Assembly: GCA_018296165.2 (NCBI GenBank)
Contig: JACKQL020000134.1
Span: 50,341-114,340 of the forward strand
DNA: 64,000 nt
DNA from: Termitomyces sp. T153
Taxonomy: Eukaryota > Basidiomycota > Agaricomycetes > Agaricales > Lyophyllaceae
Direction of reading: 5' to 3'
Numbering within the stretch: position 1 is the first letter of the stretch; every line of letters begins with the position of its first letter. The position numbers were made by a program, and so were the translations under genes. A model generated the notes under the pieces. The model was not told the DNA's origin, did no database searches, and saw only the letters and a program-made list of their open reading frames with translations. Below, in pieces: positions 1-10,586 of this stretch.

Positions 1-734
1 TGTAGATGGCCTTGATCTCTGGATTCCTAATGTGTGACCATGTGCAAATATGATCAAAAGAGAGCCCTTGTTGAAAGTACCTGTGGTCCAAAGATGAGAG
101 GCCTACCATGAGCAGTAGGCCAGGAATGCAAGAAATGTGGAGGGGGCAACACTTGTTGGAATTATGGACAGAGAACCAGTGCAGCCTGAGGGCTAAAACT
201 GGGACCAGCAGATAAGAATAGCAAGGGAGAATAGAGGAAAACCATAAGGAGGGAGAACAGGACAAAGGGGGAATGGGACATCTTCTGACACCAGCTGGAG
301 TAGGATTGCTGTTAATAGACTCAGGGAGAGTGGTAGTGGTGAGGTGCTAGAGGAGTTTTTGAGCAATCAAGCAATTATTACTGGGGATCTGTCAATGAAG
401 TTGTTGGTTGTGCCATGGTCAACATTAGTAGGGGTGGAGCTGGCAGAGGAGGGGAGAGGGGAGTGGAGGAGCATGGTGTGGGAGGATTGCAATGAGAGAT
501 GAGCTGGGAGGGTGTTTATAGAGAGAACTGTTATGTGGGGGTGTGGCTAGGACAGAGGAGACATTGGTGTCTGATCTGCAACTTAATGTGCCTTTGCAGT
601 CAGAGTAAGACAGAGTGGGTCATAGTGAGTTTCACATACTGACCAACCATAAGCATTGGTTAGATTTCTGGCAGAAGGATACATGGTGTTGTAAGCAGAC
701 ATTGAGAATGGGGTAAGGGGGAGTCTTGATATTA
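1..734 (-). mobile_element. Internal 5' end of a gag/pol-less LTR element (runs off the left edge)
   Basis: This stretch has no coding capacity that I recognise. Its last 200 bases resemble the region just left of 52569 in the complete element at 46785-53406: both have a (C/G)AACTYAATGTGCCT-type block followed by GAGTCTTGA(T/G)ATTA directly abutting an LTR. I therefore read it as the 5' part of the internal region of a second copy, in minus orientation, whose 3' LTR lies outside the window. Bases 722-734 are the putative primer-binding position. Confidence 0.6.
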
Positions 735-1815
735 TGTCAGGTTCTGCTGACCGTGGGGGCACAGCTTAACTGGGTGAGTCCTTACTAGGCAGATGCAATG
801 TCCTGTGCTCATGACCTAGCATCCTGGAGAGGTCCAGACTTCAGATACTTGCAAGGACAAGCTAGGGGGGATGGTCCAAGCAAGTCCAGGATGGTCTGGG
901 GAAGTCTAAGACAAGGTACAAAGAAGAGTTGGGCTGGAGGAAAGATTCAGATACAAGTCCAGAGACAAATCTACTGATTGTGGGGCAAGCAGAGGTTACA
1001 CAAGTGATGGGAATGGGGCCAAAGATTGATGGGGGATCAGTTGATGTTGATGGATTCCAGGGCTGAGTGTAGAGCAAGGTCCAGAGTTATTTATGAATGT
1101 TTGAGTATTGTAATTGTATGATCAGAGTTTGTAATTGAATAGAGGCCAAAAGAAACTTAGATATTGATAAAAGGAACTGAGGCAGACAAGGCAAGATGGA
1201 GTTGAGACAAGACAGAGACAAAAATGATAAATTAAAATGTGAGACTAGAGATAAAAAATAGAGACAAGACAAGAAGCATAACAGAGATGAACATAGCAAG
1301 AAACAAGTAACTACAGGTAATATCAAGACTACTGTAATGGATGCTACCCTATGACTTATGCACTAGCTACTAGACCTCTACTGGGGACTGAGGGTGCAAC
1401 AGCAGGGCTCATTGAAGCTATGCAGAGTTAACAAGTCTCAGTTCTGATTAGATGGCAGGCTGCAGTGATATTCTGATGGGAACTGATGGGAACATGATCT
1501 GCCCTGTAGCCATTGGAAAGTTCCAGCATGGTTGGATGGGTTATGGAAGCAAGTCAGCAATGTGTGCTAGAATCAGAAACAGTGTTGGGGGGTTCAAGGG
1601 GCTCAGGAGAGGAAGGGAAAGTGTCAGGGCCTGCAGGGAATGCATTGGGGTTTGCTAGGAGGCCATTGGGGTTTGCTGAAGAAGCATTGGAGTTAGCTGG
1701 AGTGGGTGCTGTTGGTGAACAAAGATTGGGGCAGGTCAAGGGGGCATTGCTGGGTACTCTGGGAAGGAAGAGTTGAAGTGGGAGAGGCCCAGAGGTCCAG
1801 GAGTGAGTTATGACA
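735..1815 (-). repeat. LTR of the TGTCA...TGACA family, probably the 5' LTR of a partial element
   Basis: The ends are TGTCAG at 735 and ATGACA at 1815, matching the LTRs at 46785, 52570, 3719 and (inverted) 25152. The flanking five bases differ (TATTA against CTTGC), so this is not a simple solo LTR. Internal element sequence lies to its left. The predicted transcript start region on the minus strand is at 1330-1318 and carries the same T variant (AGTCTTGATATTA) as the primer-binding position at 722-734. Confidence 0.75.
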
Positions 1816-2928
1816 CTTGCAGCATTTTGCTAGGCTGTTGTGGTGCCTGGAGTAGGATTAATGCTAGGTTGATTGGAGACAGTGGAGGCAACTAGTCCCC
1901 ACCCACAAACAGCAAAAGCATCACCAAAAATGCCTGGATCCTTGCAGCTTCTTCCTCTGGAGGTAGTCCTTTACCTCCTGTGCCAAAAAGAGCATGTCAA
2001 GTTCCATGAACTTTACAGGATTGGTCAGAATTATTCCTTTACCCAGCAACTGCTGGATCACTTTATTATGTGTTTACCTACTCTCACAGCTAACCATTGC
2101 TGTGTTGAGACCTTACCTCAACTTTACTCTGCCAGAACACTAGCACCCTCCTGCAGAGAATGTCATCTCATCTGGGTTTGCCTCACCATCAGATGCAAGG
2201 TGTCTCTGACATCCTCTGGAATTGTCTCAATGAATGCTGATGGTCCTGTACTTGCAGGCTTATCACAGGTCCAGCTCACAATTGTACAGGGCCACATGTC
2301 CTGTGTAGCTCATTACTAGCACTCTTCAGTGGGGTAACCACCTGAGAGGAGTCATGATGATCTTCTGCAGCTACTGGGAAGGATCTCAGACCTTCAACTT
2401 GCAATGCTGTGGACACATACAAGGGAATTTCCTCTATGCTTGCCATTACTGCAGCATCATCTGATTCTACCTTTGAGTACAACTGGGTAGAGGGCACTTG
2501 AGTGTCTTCAGCTATGATGCCTGTCCAACCAACTAAGGTTGGTTGCATGGAAGCAGCTGCTGGCAGCCCTCTTGGCATCACATTGCTCTCTTGCCCCATG
2601 CCATGGTGTATATAGATAAAACAGATATGTTAATCCCTCAGAGTCATGACACAGTATATGTGGACAACTGTATATTACATAGATAAAACAGATATGTTAA
2701 TCTACAGGGTATAAGTGATATGTAAGTAAAGGAAACAGATTGATGTACCCCTCAGAGTCACAACACAATATATGTGGACAACTAAGGGAATGGGGATGTT
2801 TATCCAGAGTGTATGTTCCATGAAATAAGGTTTGATAACAAGGCTGGTAAATAATGTGAATGGGGTGGTGGTGGGATATATTGTAAATAATAAAAGAGAA
2901 AAATACCAAAAAGGAAATATAGGCCTAG
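1816..2928. other. Unassigned sequence with short internal duplications
   Basis: No known domain is recognisable. Open frames on both strands (about 1873-2319 plus, 2276-2599 minus) resemble nothing I know and lack convincing gene structure. Between 2613 and 2783 two words recur: TAGATAAAACAGATATGTTA at 2613 and 2680, and a CCTCAGAGTCA...TATATGTGGACAACT block at 2635 and 2749. These suggest a small interleaved duplication in what may be the 3' LTR or flank of the copia remnant to the right. Confidence 0.4.
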
Positions 2929-3478
2929 CACATACTGGAGTTGTATTGCAATACTACCTCTGACCAACAGGATGCATAAGTTCATAAGTCCAAGCTTTGC
3001 AATGAGGTTATCATGAGTTGAATGAGGGAGGGGCTTGGTAGAAAGGTTGGCAATATCTTCAGTAGATGGGATGGGGATAATCTTGATGTTTCCTTCATGT
3101 ACTTGCTTGTAAATGTAGTGACACCAGAAGTTGATGTGCTTAGTGCAAGCATGATCTTTTGTGGATTCCACAAGAGCAATTGATAAATGGTTATCAGCAT
3201 GAATGGTCATTGGGAGTGGCTGGGAGAGATCTACTTCAGCAAGGAAGTTGTACATCCAAAGTGCTTGTTGGGTGCTAAGGGTAAGCACCATATATTTGGC
3301 TTCAAGTGCAACAGTGGCTTAACATTTGGAGCTCCAGGACACTGCTCCTTCAGCCATCATAAAGATATACTCTGACATAGACCTTCTGGTGTTGAGATCT
3401 CCCCTGTAATTAGCATCTACATATCCAACAGGTTGAATCTGGTCTCCAAAGTTCCTCAAGTACATTTGCTTGCAATCC

Positions 3479-3562
3479 AGAGACCTCTTCACCTACCCAA
3501 GCACATGGACCATGGTGTTCAGAGACCTCTTCACCTACCCAAGCACATGGACCATGGTGTTC
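3479..3562. repeat. 42-bp perfect tandem duplication inside the copia remnant
   Basis: Two adjacent units, 3479-3520 and 3521-3562, begin AGAGACCTCTTCACC and end CCATGGTGTTC. I see no difference between the units. It looks like a recent local duplication. Confidence 0.9.
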
Positions 3563-3718
3563 CAGTGCATGGGACTAGGGTTTATCTAGAATTGAGCTAA
3601 GAGTCCAATGGCAAATGATAGATCTGGGTGTGTAGCAACTTGTGCTAACATCAGTGAGACAAGTACTTCCTTGTATGGCTTATCTGCCATAAAGCACCAA
3701 TTGGCTTTGGATTGTGGG

Positions 3719-4807
3719 TGTTAGGTTCCATTGACTACAGGGACTCAGCTTAACTGGGCAAGTTCTTACTAGGCAGACACAATGTCCTGTGCTTATAGCC
3801 TAGCACTCTAGAGATGGTTCAGACTTCAGATACTTGCAAGGGGAAGCTAGGGGGAATGGTCTAAGCAAGTCTGGAGTGGTCCAGAGAAGTCTAAGACCAA
3901 GTATATTAAACATTGAGCTTGGGCAGGTGTCAGGTACAAGTCCATAAGCAAGTGTATGAGCTGCAGGGTAAGTGGAGGCTTTGCAAGTGATGGGAGTGGA
4001 GCTGGAGTTTGATGGGGGATCAATCAAGAGTGATGGGTTCTGGAGCCAAGCATAGGGTGAGGTCCAGGGTTGTTGTAAGAATGTTTGGAGGGTCATAGCA
4101 TGTGTGCAGAGTTTGTAATAATGTCAGAGTTGAAAGGAACTTAGGAATGTTAAGGAAACAGAGATGAAAGAGACAAGACAAAGTCAAAACAAGACAGAAC
4201 TGAGAAAGAGATAGACTTGGGACTAAAAATAGAAATAGAGACAAGACTGAGAAATGTAATAAAAAAGAAACACAAGACACAGGAAACCAAGTAAAGCAAT
4301 ATCAAGACTAGAGTACAGGATGCTACTCTATGACTTATATACCAACTACTGGGACAGCTCTGGGGATAGCAAGTCTGGTGGCAGGGCTTGTTATGGTCAT
4401 CCAGAGCTGATGGGTGTCAGTTGTGATCAGGGGGCAGGCTAAGGTGATATACTGATAGGATCATGATGGGATCAGCTAGGGATGCAGGCCATTCCAGAGT
4501 TGTTGTGATGCTCTGGAGCTGGCTGAATAAACTAGGGTGACCAACTGGTGACGTATGCTGGTGTCAGAAACAGTGGGGGAGGGTCCCAGGGGCTCAGGAG
4601 AGACAGGGGAAGCATTGAAGGCTGCAAGGAAGGCATTGGAGTTAGCTAGGGGGCCATCAGGGTTTGCTAAAGAAGCATCAGAGTTATCTGGAGTGGGCAC
4701 CATGGGTGAATGAAGGTCAGAGGAGTTTGAGGGGGCATTGGGGGGGAACTCTGGGAGAGCAAGGTGGCTGGGAATAGGGTCTAGGGCTCTGGGAGGGGGT
4801 TGTGACA
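3719..4807 (-). mobile_element. Solo LTR of the TGTCA family with target-site duplication GTGGG
   Basis: The element is 1089 bases, with ends TGTTAGGTTCC and GTTGTGACA. It is flanked by GTGGG at 3714-3718 and GTGGG at 4808-4812, a perfect 5-base target-site duplication, so it is a solo LTR left by LTR-LTR recombination. On its minus strand a TATATAAG box precedes the predicted transcript start, AGTCTTGATATTG (4309-4297). It interrupts the copia pol remnant between the RT and RNase H parts. Confidence 0.9.
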
Positions 4808-6170
4808 GTGGGCCCATATCTTTGGTGAGTCAAACACCTGCTTGCAGAGGGATGGAGTGAGGGCAGATGAAAATGCACTATTGACTGTACTCCCTGTTTT
4901 AGTCTTTCACTCTGGGCACAACTGACTGAGACTTTTGTCTCTCTCACCTGTATGAGTTACAGTCCAACATTCTGAAGTGTTTGAGTACTTGTGCAAGGTA
5001 TGCTTGCCGAGATAGGGAGATAATTCCAGCTTTGTGGTCACATTTGATTGCCATTCCCAGGATAAATGATGGCTCCCCCAGATCTTTGATGTTGTAAATG
5101 TCTGCCAATTCTCACTTTGCTTGTTTTGCACCTTTGCTAATCATGGCTGCTCCAAACACATTGTTATTAAAAGTGTTGGTGACAGTGCATTCCTCTTCTG
5201 TCTTTCTAACCTTAATACATGGGTCTGCCCATGATCTGCAATAGCCTAGATTCTGATATGCCTTGTTCAAAGTCCAGTACCAGTCTTGGCCACCTTGCAT
5301 CAAGCCATAAAGGGTTTTCAAGAGCTCTGACTTCTTTTCCTCTCCCCCTAGAAACCTGGGTGGTAAGTCCACGAATACTTGGAATTTGGGAATGCTGTTA
5401 AGGTATGCCAATACAAAGTCCACCTGCTAGATTTCTAGGTTGAGTAGAACAGTGATGGTGGCAGTGATGCAAAAAGAAGTGATGCAAAGTGACTCAAGGC
5501 AGACAATAGCTGCATAGGTCTCATTGTAATCCTCCCCAAGTACTTGTAAGTATCTCTTCAATCCCAACCTCACTTTTTGTCTCACAATATTTCCCTCCAC
5601 ATCAAATTTGTTCACAAACACCCATTTACACCCAATAGCCTTCTTTGCATCAGGTATGTCAGCTTCATCCACAAGTTGCCACACTCCTCATTCCTCCAAT
5701 ACCCTTAACTCCTCCTCCATTGCTGGCTGCCACAAGTCAGGTTGTTGCATTGCCTCTGCATATGTAGTCAGTGCTCAAACATTGTCCTCCATGTCTGTGC
5801 CTGCCCAAGAGTGCAAGAAAATGGTAAGAGTCTTGTGCAAGGAAGGATGTAGGTTCCTTGGGTGCTGGGATACCCTGGAAATGGTTTGAGCAACAAGGGA
5901 CTGTATTTTGAGTTGTGGCATTGTTCTGCATGGTAACTGTGTCAGGGACAGGGGTTGTTTTCCAAAATAGGTTCAACAACTGAGGTTTGTAGCACATGTA
6001 GTGGCACTCCCCTGAATATGGGGAGGGACAGGTTGGCAGGGTGTGAGGACACCTGTACCAGTGGTCTGGGTGGGTTGGTGGATGAGGTCAGCAGCCAACA
6101 GATCATCAGCTTCTTTGAACACCATGAGAAATTGGGCCTAGCACATACTGGAGTTGTATTTCAATAGTGT

Positions 6171-6899
6171 GACATGGCATGATCTGGTGGTTCATGTGGA
6201 GCACTCTGCAATGTTCCATTGAACTCTGGTTCAGACCTAGGCCTGACCACCTAACCTTCCATGGCCACCACAGTGCCCATTGCAGAAGGTGAATGTTAAA
6301 ATTTTAACATTCTGATTGTAACTAGTGGCAGTGAACTTCTTTCTGGGAAGTTTGGCTTCTGCTTCACAAATGAGTAAACACTTGTTTGACTTGAAAAAAT
6401 GTAATGTTTCCATTATAGGTCACACAGCTTACAATTCACACTCCGTAAGTCAAAACCAGTCAATTCTGTCTATGAAGTATGAAGTAAGGCACTGCCTTAC
6501 ATAATTATAATAATTGTATATATAGGTAGCATCATGTGATGCTACCATAGATTAACATAGTATATAGATGATATAATAATAATAGTAAGTACTGTATAAT
6601 AGTGTACAGTTAAGAGCGGGTAACAGGCACTCCGTTACACAAGCTCTTCATCTGCTACCTACTCGAGCTGCTGTACATGAATGCAATACATGTTGCTTAG
6701 CTGGAACTGGACAACAAGTTATCCATCATCAAGTAAAGCACAACAATCAAGCAGCCAACAAGGCCTCAGAAGAGGGCTGATGGACTTGAGCCTATGATTA
6801 TATTGGCTGAAGGTGCACAAGTAATGATTACTAGAAATCTGTGGACTTCAAAAGGTATGCCCAAGTCTTGTTAACAAAAGCAATGATTCTCACCACTAC
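6171..6899. other. Non-coding AT-rich stretch with three short hairpins
   Basis: No gene is visible. Inverted repeats are at 6484-6500 (GTAAGGCA / TGCCTTAC, one-base loop), 6525-6546 (GGTAGCATCA / TGATGCTACC, two-base loop) and about 6612-6650 (AAGAGC / GCTCTT with inner GTAAC / GTTAC). They lie upstream of a Helitron-type helicase scrap, but I could not identify a terminal CTRR or TC end. Confidence 0.5.
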
Positions 6900-7480
6900 T
6901 TAGGGCTTGTGAATGGCACTCAAAGTGTGGTTAGAAAGATCTGGTATCAGCCTCAAGACAGTCCAAGAAGCTATAAACTTCCTGCTGTTGTCTTTGTGGA
7001 ATGCCCAGGATATACTGGTAAGTTGAAAGCTACAAAATATCTTCTACTATCTTTACTGATTGAGTCTCAAGGCCCTCCAACTCCTGGATGACATGGTGTG
7101 GATCCATCATGGGTTCCTGTTCCATAAGTGACTGCTTCTTGGGAAGACAAGTCAGGGAATCAGCTTTTTGTCAACAGTTTCCCTTGACACTGGCTTGGGC
7201 CATTACTATTCACAAAAGCCAGGGTCTTACTCTTGATGAAGTTACAATTGATCTAGGGTCCAAAGATTTCTCATCAAAACTTACATTTGTTGCCATCTCC
7301 CATGTCAAAAAACTTAAAGGATTGGCTTTTTGCACTCCATTTGGGATCAGTCGACTTCAACGTGGAGAAGAAACAGAGTCAATGAAAATGTTGAGAGAGG
7401 ACAATATCAGACATGCAGCATCTGGATTTACTCTCAATACTTATGGAATGGACCTTAGTGAATATATATTTAATGAGTAG
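6900..7480 (+). pseudogene. C-terminal fragment of a PIF1-like helicase, probably from a Helitron
   Basis: The translation shows LVNGTQSVVRKIWY and FVECPGYTGK, then in a second frame FPLTLAWAITIHKSQGLTLD and a KLTFVAISHVKKLKGLAF block ending near 7480. This is the C-terminal core (helicase motifs V and VI region, with the HKSQG motif) of PIF1/RRM3-type helicases, which in fungal genomes mostly belong to Helitron RepHel proteins. The Walker A half and any Rep domain are missing, and a stop or frameshift at about 7091 breaks it. Only the last 130 codons form an open frame. Confidence 0.8.
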
Positions 7481-7834
7481 TTGCATTGAAATCTTATGAC
7501 TAGACATTGCGTGTTTTTCAGATGCAGCAAGTTCCCCATTAACCCTAGGTCGTTACCTTGGTACCTTGGTAGCTATGAAGCGAGACAGTTGGACAGATTA
7601 TATCTAGAGCAATCAAGCTTAATCAAGTCCAAGGTTTAATATTGCGACATCAGCCAGATCAAGCAATATGATATTTGTCGTGAAGTAGGATCAGGAACAA
7701 CTTTTTCTGCAACATGTGCACATATGCATGTCCATTGTTAAATACTATACCAAGAATGAAGAAAGTGCGAAGATATTAATTGATTTTTGGGATGAGAAAG
7801 TGGCGTGAACGTTTCATGTGATCCACTAGTTCTT

Positions 7835-9190
7835 TTATCCGAGGCTTTTTGAAACTCCATTACTACCATAGCGGGCATTCTTCGCTATGTCATCGACATA
7901 GCTCCAAAAGTCCATACCATTGGCTGAAAACCCAATTCCAGCTTCCAATACATGGAAGAGTCCTGCTTCTCCAAGCATAGCCATGAAACTGGCACGAGAT
8001 TCGGGGTATACGAAGGTGTGTAAAAGCTCGCTGCCCTGCAAGCGAGAATCAATAAAAGCAGAATATCTGACATATCTGACAGATGCAACCTACATGTAAA
8101 CGCAGGATAGGTATAAGATATTCTTTCAGCGGAGCTTGCGATTGTTCCAGAATATCGGCAAAAACAGTGGAGACATCACCCTCGTCAGCTGTCATGTCAC
8201 GCATTAGTTCAGAGTGCCGGGCCTTGACCTTCATCGCACCCCGCCGCTTTGAAAGACGGTCGGGAAGGTGAGGCGCCAACCACAGTTTCCACAATTCGAG
8301 CTTTCGGCCATCTCGACCCAGATATTTCATGAGTAAACAACACTTTTGCCAGTTACCTTCAACATCTTCCTTCAGCCACCCCAAATCAATGTCCGCAAAA
8401 TTGTGGGGTACATCAACTCGAGCATCGTTAACGAGATGAGAGAATGAGGATGCAGCTGACTGGTGATACCAGACGGTCTTAGTCGAAACGCTGGATGTAC
8501 TCTGGCCCTCGGGTTCGTTATCACGTACTTTCTGAGTTCTCGCCGGCCTCATCATGAGCCTGATCCATCGTCGCCTACGCACCCAACCCCCAGCACTGAA
8601 TGAACCAACATCTGCGCTCCATTTATGAGCGCGGAACACCCAATTGTATTCAAAGCCGTCATGTTGGACTTCTCCCGTGTCGGAGCGCATGTCAATCATC
8701 CAACACTTAGAAACCCATTTCCAAGTACCGTCAGGTAAGGGATAGTCTTCCAACGAGATGCTCGCGTGTTTTAATGAAGGAGACGCGTTGGGTGTGGTGA
8801 AAGGGGGAGGATCGAAGGGAAGCAAGCTGCGTCGTGAGTAGTACGGAATAGAAAATAGAGTTATACTAATGGATCGTCAGATACAGTTAGAGATATTTCA
8901 AGATGGCAAATCACTGACCCCCTTTGATTTTCATAAACAACTACCCATTTATATTTGTCAATCAATGAGTCCGAATTATTTAGAGAAGTAGAGTCGAGAG
9001 AGATCCAATTCGAGGGGCCAACCGGCTTAGTGACATGCTGCGTGGAAGAGGGTGAAGCCTTAAGGTGAGGGCGGGACTTGAGGTTAGGAATGAAGGCAAA
9101 GCGGCGAGACTTGGCAGTAATGCGCTTGCGAGCAGCATTGGCAGCGTCATCGTTAGACCTGGAGGTACAGGGGGGTGGTGGTAATGACAT
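7835..9190 (-). CDS. DysF-domain (Pex24p/Spo73-like) protein
   Basis: Exons read from the minus strand are 9190-8919, 8865-8094 and 8035-7835, giving 414 residues with all joins in phase. The two introns are 53 and 58 bases with GT..AG ends. The Dysferlin (DysF) fold is clear: YENQRG (about residue 87) continues across the first intron into FSIPYYSRRSLLPFDPPPF, then LPDGTWKWVSKCWMID, GFEYNWVF and WVRRRRWIRLM (about 180-190). Proteins with this domain are membrane-associated: yeast Pex30/Pex31 act at ER-peroxisome contacts, and Spo73/Mug65 in prospore membrane growth. I see no strong membrane segment, so a Spo73/Mug65-like role is at least as likely as a Pex30-like one. The start ATG at 9190 opens a basic, low-complexity N-terminus. 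The helicase gene lies head-to-head 1.4 kb away. Confidence 0.88.
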
Positions 9191-10586
9191 GATATCATGT
9201 CACACGTCACACGTCACATTTCCCTCTCGAAACGAGCACACGTGACTTTCCAAGTTATCTGGTCCAGTCTTCGTCACGTTCCTCGTGCACCACGGTCCTA
9301 CTCTCTTCCTTTCTTGTATGCCCAAATCTTTGGCACATATTCAGTCTACCAAGCACTACGAAATCTTTGGTCTTCCCGACGAGCCAAACCCTTTTGTCAT
9401 CTATCTCCCCACTCTGAATATACTATGTCATCCTTGGGTCTCCAAGGGCTGTCGTACGTTTTCATTCGGTGAATAGCAAAGACTGGTGTGCTATGCAAGA
9501 ATAGACTTGAAGTCGCACAAGCTCTCTCAGCACGTATCAACGAGGCCTATCAGTGCCTTCTGACGCCATCATCCAGAGCAAAGCACATCCTGAGTTGCTA
9601 CCACCTGCAGACCAGATAAATGACATCTAATTCAAATCTGAGATTATGGACACAGGATAAACTATAGAATATGCGATTGAAAAGTCGCAAGTAGAGAATT
9701 TGGAAACACCGGTTTGTTTCATTTTTCTGCTATCAAGCGGTCTGACCGAGTGATCGAGTCCTTCTGTCTAGCTGAGATGCAAGAAACAATACAAGAGCTG
9801 GAAAATTTGTTCTGGAGAGAAGAGTGCAATGTCGGCGGCCATCCGTCTGAGATACTTATTGGAGGGCATTCAGCAAGCTGCGAAGACATGGCTGGATAAT
9901 GCATGATGGCTTTATAGGCTGCTTTCACAAACTAAAGTCGATACATGCCACTCCTCACCTTGATATCACTGACAATAATGTTGATTACACTGAGAGCGGG
10001 CGACGTTTGTGCCAGCATGAGTCGTGTGGCCATTCCCAAGTTTTGAGAGTGTGGTAAGAAAATTATCTATGTATCTAGGGAGGTTACGAAGCATTATATG
10101 AGATTGATAAGCCTGAGCAGAAATGCTATCTCCGGAAAAGGGTGACAGGAAATCAGCTATGGAATGTCTAAGGAGATAACTCGCTCTCCTTTGCGCTTTT
10201 TGTATCATCTATAACCATACAGCCGTCAATCCTTCTTGGAAACCATCGAACAGTTATCAAGCAGAACCGAATCATTTATAAATGATGCATTTCAGGTCTT
10301 CATATCAGACTGACGCAGCCTGAGCTTACAATGGACTATATGGCGCGATCAGGAGTCTGTGAATTTCGGCAATATCCGACATGGCGTTGAATTTTTTGGG
10401 TTACAAGTGTCAATCTGTTCTGTATTGTCATCTTTCCTTTGCATTGTTGTTGTCTGTCCGCTTGTCTAGGTGCGCAATCCTATGACGTTGACCATCGATA
10501 ATGTCTTATTCTATCAATTCCAGGTTTGTTGTCGCCTCTCATTCCTTATGAGACTTGCTCTCTTGTTACGGCAAAGGCATCGCCTC
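9191..10586. other. Intergenic region between two divergent genes
   Basis: This 1.4 kb should hold the promoters of the DysF gene (-) and the helicase gene (+). Short open frames here (for example 9285-9476 and 9714-9899) match nothing I recognise and overlap on both strands. The helicase transcript may start here with a short 5' exon: an AG at 10469 precedes a frame open from 10470. Confidence 0.5.

Larger units (their letters stand above)
2929..6170 (-). pseudogene. Decayed Ty1/copia pol (reverse transcriptase to RNase H), split by a solo LTR
   Basis: On the minus strand, from 6170 down to 4813 and again from 3713 to about 2960, the translation matches copia pol. Visible blocks are IGCKWVFVNK with YNETYAAIV (RT start), FVLAYLNSIPKF and TLYGLMQGG (RT core), DLGEPSFILGMAI, then after the interruption YKEVLVSLMLAQVATHPDL, and ADNHLSIALVES with TKHINFWCHYIY and STKPL (RNase H). 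Gag and integrase are not seen, so the copy is truncated at its 5' end. Several stops and frameshifts make it a fossil. The interruption is an LTR insertion at 3719-4807. Confidence 0.88.

Noticed and set aside
735..1815. LTR at 735-1815 as a solo LTR
   Set aside because: The flanking five bases differ and element interior lies on one side only, so it is part of a larger partial copy.
1873..2319. 148-codon plus-strand frame
   Set aside because: It does not begin with ATG, matches no known family, and lies in transposon flank.
9285..9476. Small plus-strand frame in the divergent promoter region
   Set aside because: There is no domain, an overlapping frame of similar size exists, and it sits where promoters are expected.
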